Of a stretch of DNA of 64,000 nt, positions 42,983 to 52,706 are shown in pieces (within the stretch, counting starts at the first letter, position 1; every line of letters starts with the position of its first letter). The stretch is from Propionicimonas sp. (lineage in GTDB: Bacteria > Actinomycetota > Actinomycetes > Propionibacteriales > Propionibacteriaceae): assembly GCF_029975155.1 (NCBI RefSeq), contig NZ_JARKPQ010000096.1, positions 1-64,000 of the forward strand. Reading direction: 5' to 3'. The notes beneath the pieces were generated by a model. The model worked only from the letters and a program-made list of their open reading frames with translations. It was not told the DNA's origin and did not search any database. Position numbers and translations under genes: made by a program.

Positions 42983-44218
42983 ATGCCTCTGTCCAGATCC
43001 AGGGACCCGGAGCGGCTCAGGTTCACCACGTCCACTGCCCGCACACTCCGGCTGCCCACCGCGCCGGAAGGCCCGCCGCTGCTGCCGTGGCCGCTGGCCG
43101 CGCTCGGCGGCGGAGCGGTCGCCGGGGTCGCGGGGGCGCTGCTCGTCGCCGGCGTGATGCTGGTCGCCTGGTTCAGCGCGATCGCCATCCCGCTCGCCAC
43201 GATGCTCGACTTCGCCGCGCAGGTGTGGCTGCTCGCCCACGGCGGCGCGGTGGCGATCGGCGCCGACCGGCTCACCCTCGTGCCGCTCGGGCTCACCGTC
43301 GGCGCCGCCGCCCTCTGTTCCTCCGCCGGCCGGTTCGCGTACCGGCAGGGCCGCCAGGCGCGCACCGGCGACCTGTCCGACGCCGCGCGCCGGACGCTGC
43401 TGCTCGGCTCGATCGGTCAGGTCGCGGCCGGGTACACGGTCTTCGCGGCCGTGCTGGCCGGAGTGGTCGCCGGCCCGGGCGCGATGTGGCGGCCGGCGCT
43501 CGGAGCGCTCGCGGTGAGCCTCGTGGGCAGCGCCGTCGGTGCGTGCCGTGCCGCAGGACTCCGGCCATCCCTGCCCGACTGGCTGCGCCGTGGGCTCCGG
43601 GGAGCCGTGGCGGGCGGGTTGGGCCTCGTCGTGGTCGCGGGGGTGGTGCTCGGCACCGCCGTCGTGCTGGGCGAACCGCGGGTGGCGGCGCTGGAGGAGT
43701 CGCTGGGCCTCGACGCCGGTGGTGTCGTGGTCTGGTCGGTGGCGGTGCTGGCCTACCTGCCGAACCTGCTCGCCTGGGCGCTGGCCTGGGTGCTGGGCGC
43801 GGGCTTCACCGTCGGGACCGGCTCGGTGGTCTCCCTGTCCGGGACGCAGCTGGGCATGCTGCCCGCGCTCCCCGTGCTCGGCGCGCTGCCGCCGGTCGGG
43901 GCAGCCGATCCGTGGCTGCTCGGCTGGCTCGCCGCGGGGGTGGCGGTGGGCGCCCTCGCCGGATTCGTCGCCGTGCGCGGCGGGCGGACCGGGCCGCTCG
44001 GCGCGCTGGCCGCAGGCGCGGCCGCCGGTCTGCTGGTGGGACTCGCGCACCTCGCGTGGGCGGCGATGAGCCGCGGCGGGTTGGGCAGTCTGCGGCTGGT
44101 CGGCCTCGGCCCACGGCTGCTCGAGACGCTGGCGGTCTCGATGCCGTTGCTGCTGCTCAGTAGCGTGCTCGGCGGCCTGGTCACCTGGTTCGTCCGCCGC
44201 CGGCGCCCCGCGTCCTGA
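42983..44218 (+). CDS. perM: DUF6350/PerM-like polytopic membrane protein
   Basis: A 411-aa membrane protein with about 10-12 hydrophobic segments, e.g. LAALGGGAVAGVAGALLVAGVMLVAWFSAIAIP and LLLSSVLGGLVTWFVRRRRP at the C-terminus. It precedes purN and purH exactly as Rv0955 (PerM, implicated in cell division under stress) does in M. tuberculosis, and has the same size and topology. Family assignment rests on synteny plus appearance. ATG 42983 is the best start, though no ribosome site is seen. It ends 29 nt before purN. Confidence 0.7.
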   Translation: MPLSRSRDPERLRFTTSTARTLRLPTAPEGPPLLPWPLAALGGGAVAGVAGALLVAGVMLVAWFSAIAIPLATMLDFAAQVWLLAHGGAVAIGADRLTLVPLGLTVGAAALCSSAGRFAYRQGRQARTGDLSDAARRTLLLGSIGQVAAGYTVFAAVLAGVVAGPGAMWRPALGALAVSLVGSAVGACRAAGLRPSLPDWLRRGLRGAVAGGLGLVVVAGVVLGTAVVLGEPRVAALEESLGLDAGGVVVWSVAVLAYLPNLLAWALAWVLGAGFTVGTGSVVSLSGTQLGMLPALPVLGALPPVGAADPWLLGWLAAGVAVGALAGFVAVRGGRTGPLGALAAGAAAGLLVGLAHLAWAAMSRGGLGSLRLVGLGPRLLETLAVSMPLLLLSSVLGGLVTWFVRRRRPAS

Positions 44219-44234
44219 GCGCCGGGGGGTTCGG

Positions 44235-44240
44235 TAGGGT
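44235..44240 (+). promoter_or_regulatory. -10 box giving a predicted leaderless purN transcript
   Basis: TAGGGT, then 7 nt, then ATG 44248; no ribosome binding site. Confidence 0.5.
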
Positions 44241-44247
44241 CTGGGCC

Positions 44248-44819
44248 ATGCCCTTGCGCCTGGTCGTCCTGGTCTCGGGCTCCGGCACCCTGCTGCAGGC
44301 CCTGCTGGACGCGAGCGCGTCCGGTGAACTGGACGCCGCCGTCGTCGCGGTGGGCGCCGACCGTCCGGACGCCTACGGCCTCGAACGCGCTCGCGCGGCG
44401 GGCGTCCCCACCTTCGTCCACCCGCTGGCCGCCGGCGCCGACCGCGCCGCCTGGGACGCGGAGCTCACCGACCTCGTCGCCGCCCACGACCCTGACCTGG
44501 TGGTCAGCGCGGGCTTCATGAAGCTGGTCGGGGCGGCGTTCCTCGCGCGGTTCGGCGGCCGGATGATCAACACCCATCCCGCGCTGCTGCCGTCCTTCCC
44601 GGGCATGCGCGCCGTCCGCGACGCCCTCTCGCACGGCGTGAAGGTGACCGGGAGCACGGTGTTCCTCGTCGACGCCGGCGTGGACTCCGGCGAGATCATC
44701 GCCCAGGAGCCGGTGCGCGTGCTGCCCGGCGACGACGAGCCCACCCTGCACGAGCGCATCAAGATCGTCGAGCGGCGACTGCTGGTCGACACCGTCAACC
44801 GACTCAGCCGAGGGGACAG

Positions 44820-44823
<4 letters not shown>
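44248..44823 (+). CDS. purN: Phosphoribosylglycinamide formyltransferase
   Basis: A 191-aa 10-formyl-THF-dependent GAR transformylase, step 3 of purine synthesis. Seen: [15 protein letters not shown] phosphate loop, SAGFMKLVG, and the catalytic Asn-His-Asp set in [15 protein letters not shown] and [13 protein letters not shown]. It is followed by purH with an ATGA overlap and folD, so formate-carrier supply and the two formyl-transfer steps of the pathway are grouped. Confidence 0.96.
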
Positions 44824-46379
<1,556 letters not shown>

Positions 46380-46386
46380 GGACCCG

Positions 46387-47238
46387 ATGACTGCGCAGAT
46401 CCTGGACGGCAGGGCCGTCGCCGCCGCGATCAAGGGCGAACTCGCCGTCCGTGTGAAGGCGCTGGCCGCGCGGGGCGTCCGGCCCGGACTGGGGACGGTG
46501 CTGGTCGGGGACGACCCGGGCAGCCGCAGCTACGTGAACATGAAGCACCGCGACTGCGCCGAGGTCGGGATCACGTCGCTGCGCGTGGACCTGCCGGCGG
46601 ACGCTCCTGCGGAGCAGGTGGCGGAGGCGATCACCGCGCTGAACGAGGACCCGGCCTGCACGGGCTACATCGTGCAGCTGCCGCTGCCGCGACACCTGGA
46701 CGAGAACGCGATGCTGACGCTGATCGACCCGGACAAGGACGCGGACGGGCTGCACCCGGTCAACCTCGGCCGACTGGTGCTGAACGAGCCGGGCCCGCTG
46801 CCGTGCACGCCGCGGGGGATCGTGGAGCTGCTGCGGCGCCACGGGGTGCCGCTGGCCGGGGCGGAGGTGTGCATCGTCGGCCGAGGCATCACCGTCGGGC
46901 GTCCGCTCGGCCTGATCCTCACGCGGCGCAGCGAGAACTGCACGGTGACCCTGTGCCACACGGGAACGCGGGACCTGGCGGCGCACACCCGGGCGGCGGA
47001 CATCGTGGTGGCCGCGGCCGGGGTGCCGCACCTGATTACGGCCGACATGATCCGTCCGGGCGCGGTGGTGCTCGACGTGGGGGTCAGCCGGGTGGACGGG
47101 AAGCTGGCCGGTGACGTCGCCCCCGATGTGGCGGGAAAGGCGGCCTGGGTGGCGCCCAATCCCGGTGGCGTCGGACCGATGACGCGCGCGATGCTGCTGA
47201 CGAACGTCGTCGACCGCGCGGAGGCGCTGGTGTCATGA
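46387..47238 (+). CDS. folD: Methylenetetrahydrofolate dehydrogenase/cyclohydrolase
   Basis: A 283-aa bifunctional enzyme supplying 10-formyl-THF for PurN and PurH. Seen: [14 protein letters not shown] with the catalytic Tyr and Lys, [38 protein letters not shown] and the NADP-binding [13 protein letters not shown]-type loop (here [18 protein letters not shown]). It starts 7 nt after purH with TGAGGA upstream and overlaps the DUF3017 gene by an ATGA. Confidence 0.96.
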   Translation: MTAQILDGRAVAAAIKGELAVRVKALAARGVRPGLGTVLVGDDPGSRSYVNMKHRDCAEVGITSLRVDLPADAPAEQVAEAITALNEDPACTGYIVQLPLPRHLDENAMLTLIDPDKDADGLHPVNLGRLVLNEPGPLPCTPRGIVELLRRHGVPLAGAEVCIVGRGITVGRPLGLILTRRSENCTVTLCHTGTRDLAAHTRAADIVVAAAGVPHLITADMIRPGAVVLDVGVSRVDGKLAGDVAPDVAGKAAWVAPNPGGVGPMTRAMLLTNVVDRAEALVS

Positions 47239-47573
47239 GCACCCCGCCCACCGCACCCACGCCGCCTGCGTCGCCCAGCCCGGCCGAGGAACGGCCTCCG
47301 AAGAGCTTCGTGCAGCAGGTGCTCGGCCAGTGGCCGCTGGCTTCGGTGCTGATCGGTGTCGCCCTCGGACTCGGCGTCGTCGCGCTGAGCCACTGGCGCG
47401 CCGGCAGCACGCTGATCGGCCTGTCGATCACCGTCGGCGGCCTGCTGCGCCTGATGCCCCAACAACGGGTGGGCCTGCTCGCCGTCCGCAACCGGACCCT
47501 CGACTCGATCGTGCTGCTCGGCGTCGGCATCGGCATCGTCGTCCTGGCCTGGTGGATCCCGCCCAGCCGCTGA
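47235..47573 (+). CDS. DUF3017 membrane protein
   Basis: A 112-aa protein with a Pro/Ser/Thr-rich cytoplasmic start and three hydrophobic helices ([50 protein letters not shown]). In Actinobacteria a DUF3017 protein often directly follows folD (as Rv3355c follows Rv3356c in M. tuberculosis). ATG 47235 overlaps the folD stop. Function is unknown. Confidence 0.88.
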   Translation: MSTPPTAPTPPASPSPAEERPPKSFVQQVLGQWPLASVLIGVALGLGVVALSHWRAGSTLIGLSITVGGLLRLMPQQRVGLLAVRNRTLDSIVLLGVGIGIVVLAWWIPPSR

Positions 47574-47593
47574 TCCACGCTCGCGGAGCGGAC

Positions 47594-47765
47594 GGTCCCT
47601 GAGGAGCGGGCATCACGAAGGGCTCGGGACGGACGATCCCGGGATGACGCACCCCACCTGTCATCCCGGCGAACGCCGGGATCCCTGTACCGGCGTCGGG
47701 ACGCGTCCACACCACCAACCGCTGGTCGAGACCCTCACCGCGCCTCGACCGGTTCGACGACCGCT
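47594..47765. repeat. Mixed dispersed repeats in the folD-DUF3017 3' flank
   Basis: The 200-nt gap before the zinc protease holds a short GAGGAG...CACGAAGGG copy (47594-47621), an inverted pair CCGGGATGAC (47639-47648)/GTCATCCCGG (47660-47669), the CATCCCGGCGAACGCCGG palindrome (47660-47685, inverse of that at 8953-8980), and degenerate CTGGTCGAGAC / CTCGACCGG units (47714-47765). These hairpins may end transcripts of the convergent neighbours. Confidence 0.8.
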
Positions 47766-47773
47766 GACCGCGG

Positions 47774-48724
47774 TCACTTCACCTTCGACGCGGAGACCTT
47801 CCAGGTGTTGCAGGCGCCGATGGTGGTGGCGGCGAGGCCTCGGCGGCCCCAGTAGCGCTCGGCCTTGACGGAGCCGTGGCCGGTGGCGTCGTTGGTGTAG
47901 GAGAACTGGAACTCGGCGTCCGCGCGGTCGCGGCTGCCGAACCCGATCCCCGAGTGGACGAGCTGGTAGTGGGCCATGCAGTGCGCCTGGAGCTCGATCC
48001 GCCGGCCGGTGACGCTCGACTTCTCGTCCAGCACCCAGCTGGAGGAGAAGATGCCGGCCAGCTCCTGCACGTGGTGCGCGTACTCGTGCATCACGAACTG
48101 CGCCACCGCGAGCCGGTAGTAGCGGCCCTGCGCATAGGCGGCGGTCGAGAAGTACAGCGTGCGGTTGGTGCTGCAGTAGGCGGCGGGGAAGGTCGTGCCG
48201 AGGCGTCCGCACGGCGATTTCGTGACCGAGGTGTAGAAGGTGACCTTCGGAGCCGCGAACGTCACCGGGCTCTTCGCCAGTGCCTTCTTCCACGCCGCGT
48301 TCTCGCATTTCACCAGCGCCTTCACCTGCTTGCGGAAGCTGGACCGGCTGGTCGGCGGACGCTGGTCGGGGCAGTCCGCGGGCACCTTGAGCGCGTAGAG
48401 CGGGTTCGCCTTCAGCAGCACCTTCGGGTCCGTCGGCATGGTCTCGGACGGGCGGGCGGACGGCGTGGCGGTGCCGGTCGGCCTGCTCGTCGGTCTGGCC
48501 GACGCCGGTCCCGGGTCGGTGATCGCCGCACCGCGACCGAGAACCGGCGCCCCGACGACCGCGAGGGTGGCGACCATCGCGAACGCCACGAGCGTGACGC
48601 CGGCCGTCCAGGCCAGCACCGCCGCCCAGCGCGGTCGCTCCGGGGCGACCGCCACGGCGTGCCTCGGGACGTGCGGAGGGCCCGCGCGGTCCCCGTCCAT
48701 CCACGGCGGCAGATCGGCGGTCAA
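47774..48724 (-). CDS. Membrane-anchored neutral zinc metallopeptidase (YpfJ-like)
   Basis: About 316 aa. A cytoplasmic start, one membrane helix (AVLAWTAGVTLVAFAMVATLAVV), a Thr/Pro/Ser linker, then a zinc-protease domain with the HExxH motif VMHEYAHHVQ (H213) and a second ligand region RIELQAHCMAHYQ. Two cysteine pairs suggest an extracellular fold. The family is PF04228-like with unknown substrates. I choose TTG 48724, which overlaps the upstream stop (TTGA) and has GGGAGG 7 nt upstream; ATG 48701 is an alternative without a ribosome site. Confidence 0.85.
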   Translation of the reverse strand: MTADLPPWMDGDRAGPPHVPRHAVAVAPERPRWAAVLAWTAGVTLVAFAMVATLAVVGAPVLGRGAAITDPGPASARPTSRPTGTATPSARPSETMPTDPKVLLKANPLYALKVPADCPDQRPPTSRSSFRKQVKALVKCENAAWKKALAKSPVTFAAPKVTFYTSVTKSPCGRLGTTFPAAYCSTNRTLYFSTAAYAQGRYYRLAVAQFVMHEYAHHVQELAGIFSSSWVLDEKSSVTGRRIELQAHCMAHYQLVHSGIGFGSRDRADAEFQFSYTNDATGHGSVKAERYWGRRGLAATTIGACNTWKVSASKVK

Positions 48725-49839
48725 CGGACACCTCCCAGGTCGGCCCCCAGCGTAGATGCCGGGACGGACGTCTCGAAGACCGCCCGCAGCCGCTCCACCG
48801 CCGCGGTGACGTCCTGGCGGGCGGCGCGCGGCAGTCCGGGGTCGAGGTCCAGCTCGATCCGGCCACCGTCCGAACGCCTGCGCTTCCAGCCGCCCACGTC
48901 CCGCAGCCCGTGCAGCACCACGCCACCGCTGCTCTCCGCGAACCGTCTCGGATGGCTCGACAGCAGATTGCCTCCGCTCGCCGGCCACGGCACTCCCCGG
49001 TAGCTCAGGAACGCCTCGTCGAACACCGACAGCAGCCAGGCCGGCTGCGGCCTCGTCGCCGGCAACGCCGCGTCCGGGACGTGCCACAGCTCCTCGCCAT
49101 CCACCACGACCCGCGCCACCCGGTCACCGAGCCGGTCCAGCGCCGTCCGCGCCTCGCCCCGCGTGACCCTGGCCCACCGCGTGAGGTCCCCGACAGCCAC
49201 GGGCCCGTGCCCCGCGACGAACCGGCCGACGAGTTCCGTCAGCGCGGTGTCCCGGCTGAGCGGGTCGGACGCGGGCAGCACCTCGGCCACCAGCGCGTAG
49301 CGATGCTCGACACCCTCGACCGGGGCCGAGCAGACCAGCGCCCGCAGCTCTCCCACCAGCAGGACATGCCCCACCTGCTGGCCGAACAGCGGATCGGGGC
49401 GATCCAGGACGCCCGCCCCGGCGAGCGCGTCCCCGACCTCGGTGCGGGTCGCGAACCTGCGCCCGGTCAGGCGAGAGACCAGCACGTCGAGCGCGGAATC
49501 CAGCCGTGGCCCGGTCAGCCCCAGCTGGCGGTGCCGCGCGGCCATGCCCGACTCGACCTTCGCCGAGGTGAGCGCCAGCAGCCACCGCAGGTCACCGGCC
49601 GCGACGTAGTGCCAGGTCGGCCTCAGCACATGGGTGCGGACGAGCTCCCCGCGCGCGACCGCCCCGTCCACATCGGCGACCCGGCCCGCGCACCGCAGCG
49701 CGATCATCGCCCGCGCGAGCGGCGCGTCCTGGGCCTGGACGCAGAGCAGTTCGCCGACCACCTGGACGGGTCCGGACGCCGCAGGCCCGTTGAGGCGCTG
49801 GTTCGCGAGCCGGGCGGCCAGGACGGCGTCGCGGTCCAC
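48721..49839 (-). CDS. Winged-helix DNA-binding protein of the AlkZ/HTH_42 family
   Basis: A 372-aa protein. The N-terminus LAARLANQRLNGP, the VQAQDAPLA segment (QxQ-type active-site motif of AlkZ DNA glycosylases), TWHYVAAGDLRWLLALT and FDEAFLSYRG are typical of HTH_42 proteins. Characterised members unhook DNA crosslinks or protect against a self-made genotoxin, but most actinobacterial ones are uncharacterised. GTG 49839 follows the upstream stop by one base; the downstream protease overlaps it. Part of a three-gene operon. Confidence 0.85.
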   Translation of the reverse strand: MDRDAVLAARLANQRLNGPAASGPVQVVGELLCVQAQDAPLARAMIALRCAGRVADVDGAVARGELVRTHVLRPTWHYVAAGDLRWLLALTSAKVESGMAARHRQLGLTGPRLDSALDVLVSRLTGRRFATRTEVGDALAGAGVLDRPDPLFGQQVGHVLLVGELRALVCSAPVEGVEHRYALVAEVLPASDPLSRDTALTELVGRFVAGHGPVAVGDLTRWARVTRGEARTALDRLGDRVARVVVDGEELWHVPDAALPATRPQPAWLLSVFDEAFLSYRGVPWPASGGNLLSSHPRRFAESSGGVVLHGLRDVGGWKRRRSDGGRIELDLDPGLPRAARQDVTAAVERLRAVFETSVPASTLGADLGGVR

Positions 49840-49840
49840 G

Positions 49841-50221
49841 TCAGTCCCGGAAGCCGGTGTAGAAGACGGCCAGGCCGAACCCGATCGCGGCCAGTCCCAG
49901 CCGCACCCACCGCACGGGCGGACGGGCCGACTCCGCGACCCCCCACAGCGCGAGCGCCGCGAGCCCGAGGCCCACGAACCGGCCCGGGAACGGGATCCGC
50001 AGGCTGAGCAGGCCGATCACGGCGCCCGCGGCGACCGCCAGTCCGCCGAGCACCTCCAACGCCCCGCGGACGCGCCGGCCCACCCGCACCCAGGCGGGAT
50101 CCGTGGACACCGCGCGGCGGCCGGCGACCGCAGACCGGGCGAACAACTCGGCCGCACCGGTCACCACGAACCAGGCCGCCACCACGGCGGCCAGTACGCC
50201 GTCAGCTCCGATCCGGTCCAC
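49841..50221 (-). CDS. Small polytopic membrane protein
   Basis: A 126-aa protein with four hydrophobic segments (VLAAVVAAWFVVTGAAELFA, LEVLGGLAVAAGAVIGLLSL, FVGLGLAALALWGVA, LGLAAIGFGLAVFY). I do not recognise a characterised family. GTG 50221 lies 7 nt after TAGACT on the minus strand, so the transcript is probably leaderless. It is the first gene of an operon with the AlkZ-like protein and the zinc protease. Confidence 0.7.
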   Translation of the reverse strand: MDRIGADGVLAAVVAAWFVVTGAAELFARSAVAGRRAVSTDPAWVRVGRRVRGALEVLGGLAVAAGAVIGLLSLRIPFPGRFVGLGLAALALWGVAESARPPVRWVRLGLAAIGFGLAVFYTGFRD

Positions 50222-50228
50222 GCGATGC

Positions 50229-50234
50229 AGTCTA
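50229..50234 (-). promoter_or_regulatory. -10 box giving a predicted leaderless transcript (membrane protein)
   Basis: Minus strand TAGACT, 7 nt, GTG 50221. It lies between that gene and the upstream marR stop (50232-50234), and so overlaps the end of marR. Confidence 0.45.
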
Positions 50235-50669
50235 GGGGGCGGGCTCCTCGGGGCCGGCCGCCTCCAGCCGGTCGAGCAGCCCGGCCAGCGCCGTCCGCTC
50301 GGTCAGGCTGAGCCGGCCGAACAGCTCGGCTCCGACCTCCGTCCTGGCCCGGTGCACGGCGGCCAGCGCGTCCCGTCCGGCGGGGGAGAGGGCGAGCAGC
50401 CACGCACGGCCGTCGGCCGGGTCGGTCTCGCGCACCACCAGACCGGCCGCGACCAGGCCGGACACCGAGTCGGTCGCCGAGCGTGCGACGATGCCCAGCC
50501 GCCCGGCCAGGTCGGACGGCCGCAGCGGCCCGGCGTCCCCGATCACCCGCAGCGCGCGCGACTGGTGCAGGTTCAGTCCGAGCGGTGCGATCCGGCGCTG
50601 GGTCTCGCGGCGCAACCGGCGCGACACCCTCAGGAACGCCTCGGCAAGAGCCTCCGGGAATACTTCCAT
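50232..50669 (-). CDS. MarR-family transcriptional regulator
   Basis: A 145-aa winged-helix repressor: ALRVIGDAGPLRPSDLAGRLGIVARSATDSVSGLVAAGLVVRETDPADGRAWLLALSPAGRDAL contains the recognition helix and the Asp-Arg wing. It is divergent from the ABC exporter, with a 25-bp inverted repeat between them, so it probably represses both until a drug-like ligand binds. ATG 50669. Confidence 0.93.
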   Translation of the reverse strand: MEVFPEALAEAFLRVSRRLRRETQRRIAPLGLNLHQSRALRVIGDAGPLRPSDLAGRLGIVARSATDSVSGLVAAGLVVRETDPADGRAWLLALSPAGRDALAAVHRARTEVGAELFGRLSLTERTALAGLLDRLEAAGPEEPAP

Positions 50670-50682
50670 GGCACTCGTCCTT

Positions 50683-50707
50683 ATATGCTGTGGTTACCTC
50701 AGTATAT
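50683..50707. promoter_or_regulatory. Predicted MarR operator
   Basis: Inverted repeat ATATGCTGTGG (50683-50693) / CCTCAGTATAT (50697-50707): 11-bp arms, two mismatches, 3-nt spacer, in an AT-rich patch. It overlaps likely promoter elements (TATATG, TATATC) and sits 14 nt from the MarR start and 16 nt from the exporter start; ribosome site AGGGAGG at 50711. Confidence 0.6.
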
Positions 50708-50723
50708 CGAAGGGAGGGGCCGC

Positions 50724-52526
50724 ATGACCGACACCCTCATCTCCACCGAGATCCGCGGGCCTGCCCGGATCAACCCCGCCGACCGCGCCCAGCTCGCCGA
50801 GTCACCGGTGACCATGCGCCGGGTCGCCGGACTCTTCGCAGGGCACACCCTCGCGCTGAGCGGCGTGACCGCGATCATCGTCGTCGCCTCCGTCGTCGGC
50901 CTCGCCCAGCCGTTCCTGCTGCGCGAGGTGATCGACGTCGCCCTGCCCACCGGCGACACCACGCTGCTGGTGTGGCTGGTCGCCGGCATGGTCGCGGTCG
51001 CCGCGGTCACCGGCGTCCTCGGGGTCTGGCAGACCTGGCTGGCCACGACCATCGGCCAGCGGGTGATGCACACGCTGCGCGTCCGCGTGTTCGCCCACCT
51101 GCAGGCTCAGTCGATCGCGTTCTTCAAGCGCACCCGCGGCGGCGAGATGCAGTCCCGGCTCCTGCAGGACGTGGCCGGGCTCCAGTCGGTGATCACCACC
51201 ACGGCCACCTCGATCGCGGCCAACCTGACCACGGCGATCGCCACGGCCGCGGCCATGGTCGCGCTGAACTGGCGACTGTCCCTGCTGTCCCTCGCCGTGC
51301 TGCCCCCGGCGATCTGGCTCACGCGAAGGGTGGCGCTCGTCCGTCGCGATCTCACCGCGTCCCGCCAGCGCGCGCTCTCCGACCTGCACTCCCAGGTCGA
51401 GGAGGCGCTCAGCATCAACGGTGCCCTGCTCTCCAAGACCCTCGGCAACGCCGCGGCCGGTGAGGAGCAGTTCGCGACCACGTCCGCTCAGCTGATCGAC
51501 CTGGAAGTGCGCTCCCAACTCGCCGGCCGCTGGCGGATGGCGACCATGGGCATCGTGTTCGCGGCGATCCCCGCCGTGCTGTACCTGGTCGCCGGGTTCC
51601 CGGAGGTCTCCGGCGGACTCACCATCGGCACGCTGATCGCCTTCGCCAGCCTGCAGACGTCGATCTTCAGGCCCATCCAGGGCCTGCTGAACATCGGCGC
51701 GCAGTGGGTGGCCTCGATGGCCCTGCTCAGCCGGATCTTCGGCTACCTCGACCTGCCTGTGGAGGTGCGCGAGCCCGAGCATCCCGTCCGGCTCGATCCC
51801 GCGCAGGTGCGCGGCGAGGTCCGGTTCGAGGAGGTCGGCTACCGCTTCCCGGACGGCACAGTGGACGCACTCTCCGGCATCGACCTGACGATCCTCCCGG
51901 GAGAGTCGCTGGCGGTCGTGGGGGAGACCGGCTCGGGGAAGTCGACGCTGGCCGCGCTGCTGGTCAGGCTCGCCGACCCCACGGCCGGCCGGATCGCCGT
52001 CGACGGTGTGGACCTGCGCCGGATCGCCGCGTCCGACCGCGCCCGGATCATCGGCATGGTGACCCAGGAGACCTACCTCGCCCACGCGAGCGTCGCGGAG
52101 AACCTCCGCCAGGCCGCCCCCGCCGCGACCGATGCCGAGCTGTGGGCGGCGCTGGAGGCCGCCCAGGTCGACCACGTGATCGCCGCGCTCCCCGAGGGGC
52201 TCGACACCGTGGTGGGCGCGCGCGGCCACCGGTTCAGCGGCGGCGAGCGGCAGCGGCTGGCCATCGCCCGCACGCTGCTGGTGAACCCGCCGATCCTGGT
52301 GCTGGACGAGGCCACCTCCGCCCTCGACACCGACACCGAGCGCGAACTGCAGGCCGCCCTCGACCACCTGATGGCCGGCCGCACCACGCTCACCATCGCC
52401 CACCGGCTCAGCACCGTCCGCGACGCCGACCAGATCGTGGTCCTCGACGCCGGCCGCATCGTCGAGCACGGCCGTCACGCCGACCTGCTCGCCGCTGGCG
52501 GCCGCTACGCCTCCCTGCACGGCTGA
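50724..52526 (+). CDS. ABC-type multidrug exporter, fused membrane and ATPase domains
   Basis: A 600-aa half-transporter. Six-helix membrane domain (about residues 30-330, e.g. LSGVTAIIVVASVVGLAQPFLL and IVFAAIPAVLYLVAGFP). ATPase: Walker A VGETGSGKSTLAALL, Q-loop MVTQETYL, signature RFSGGERQRLAIART, Walker B ILVLDEATSALD, H-loop IAHRLSTV. It probably acts as a homodimer and exports drugs or lipids. ATG 50724 has AGGGAGGGG upstream. The adjacent MarR gene and shared operator suggest induction by its substrate. Confidence 0.93.
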   Translation: MTDTLISTEIRGPARINPADRAQLAESPVTMRRVAGLFAGHTLALSGVTAIIVVASVVGLAQPFLLREVIDVALPTGDTTLLVWLVAGMVAVAAVTGVLGVWQTWLATTIGQRVMHTLRVRVFAHLQAQSIAFFKRTRGGEMQSRLLQDVAGLQSVITTTATSIAANLTTAIATAAAMVALNWRLSLLSLAVLPPAIWLTRRVALVRRDLTASRQRALSDLHSQVEEALSINGALLSKTLGNAAAGEEQFATTSAQLIDLEVRSQLAGRWRMATMGIVFAAIPAVLYLVAGFPEVSGGLTIGTLIAFASLQTSIFRPIQGLLNIGAQWVASMALLSRIFGYLDLPVEVREPEHPVRLDPAQVRGEVRFEEVGYRFPDGTVDALSGIDLTILPGESLAVVGETGSGKSTLAALLVRLADPTAGRIAVDGVDLRRIAASDRARIIGMVTQETYLAHASVAENLRQAAPAATDAELWAALEAAQVDHVIAALPEGLDTVVGARGHRFSGGERQRLAIARTLLVNPPILVLDEATSALDTDTERELQAALDHLMAGRTTLTIAHRLSTVRDADQIVVLDAGRIVEHGRHADLLAAGGRYASLHG

Positions 52527-52553
52527 ACCCGGCCAGCATCTCCGCGGCCGAAC

Positions 52554-52628
52554 GGGACAATTCTGCCGCCAGTGTCCCCAGATCGGCGGCGGGCTGCTCC
52601 TGAGCGCATCTCGCGGCAGTTTTGTCCC
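52554..52628. terminator. Inverted repeat downstream of the ABC exporter
   Basis: GGGACAATTCTGCCGC (52554-52569) pairs with GCGGCAGTTTTGTCCC (52613-52628), two mismatches, 43-nt loop. It lies between the exporter stop and the pulA promoter, and may be a terminator or a recombinational remnant. Confidence 0.4.
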
Positions 52629-52693
52629 ACTCCCGTCTGGGCGGCCGATCATGCCCGCGTCCCGCGGACGCAGCGCTGGTCACCCCGCGGTGG

Positions 52694-52699
52694 CACAAT
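52694..52699 (+). promoter_or_regulatory. Candidate -10 box giving a leaderless pulA transcript
   Basis: CACAAT ends 7 nt before GTG 52707; it fits the consensus at the A2 and T6 positions only. Confidence 0.35.
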
Positions 52700-52706
52700 C
52701 GGCAGG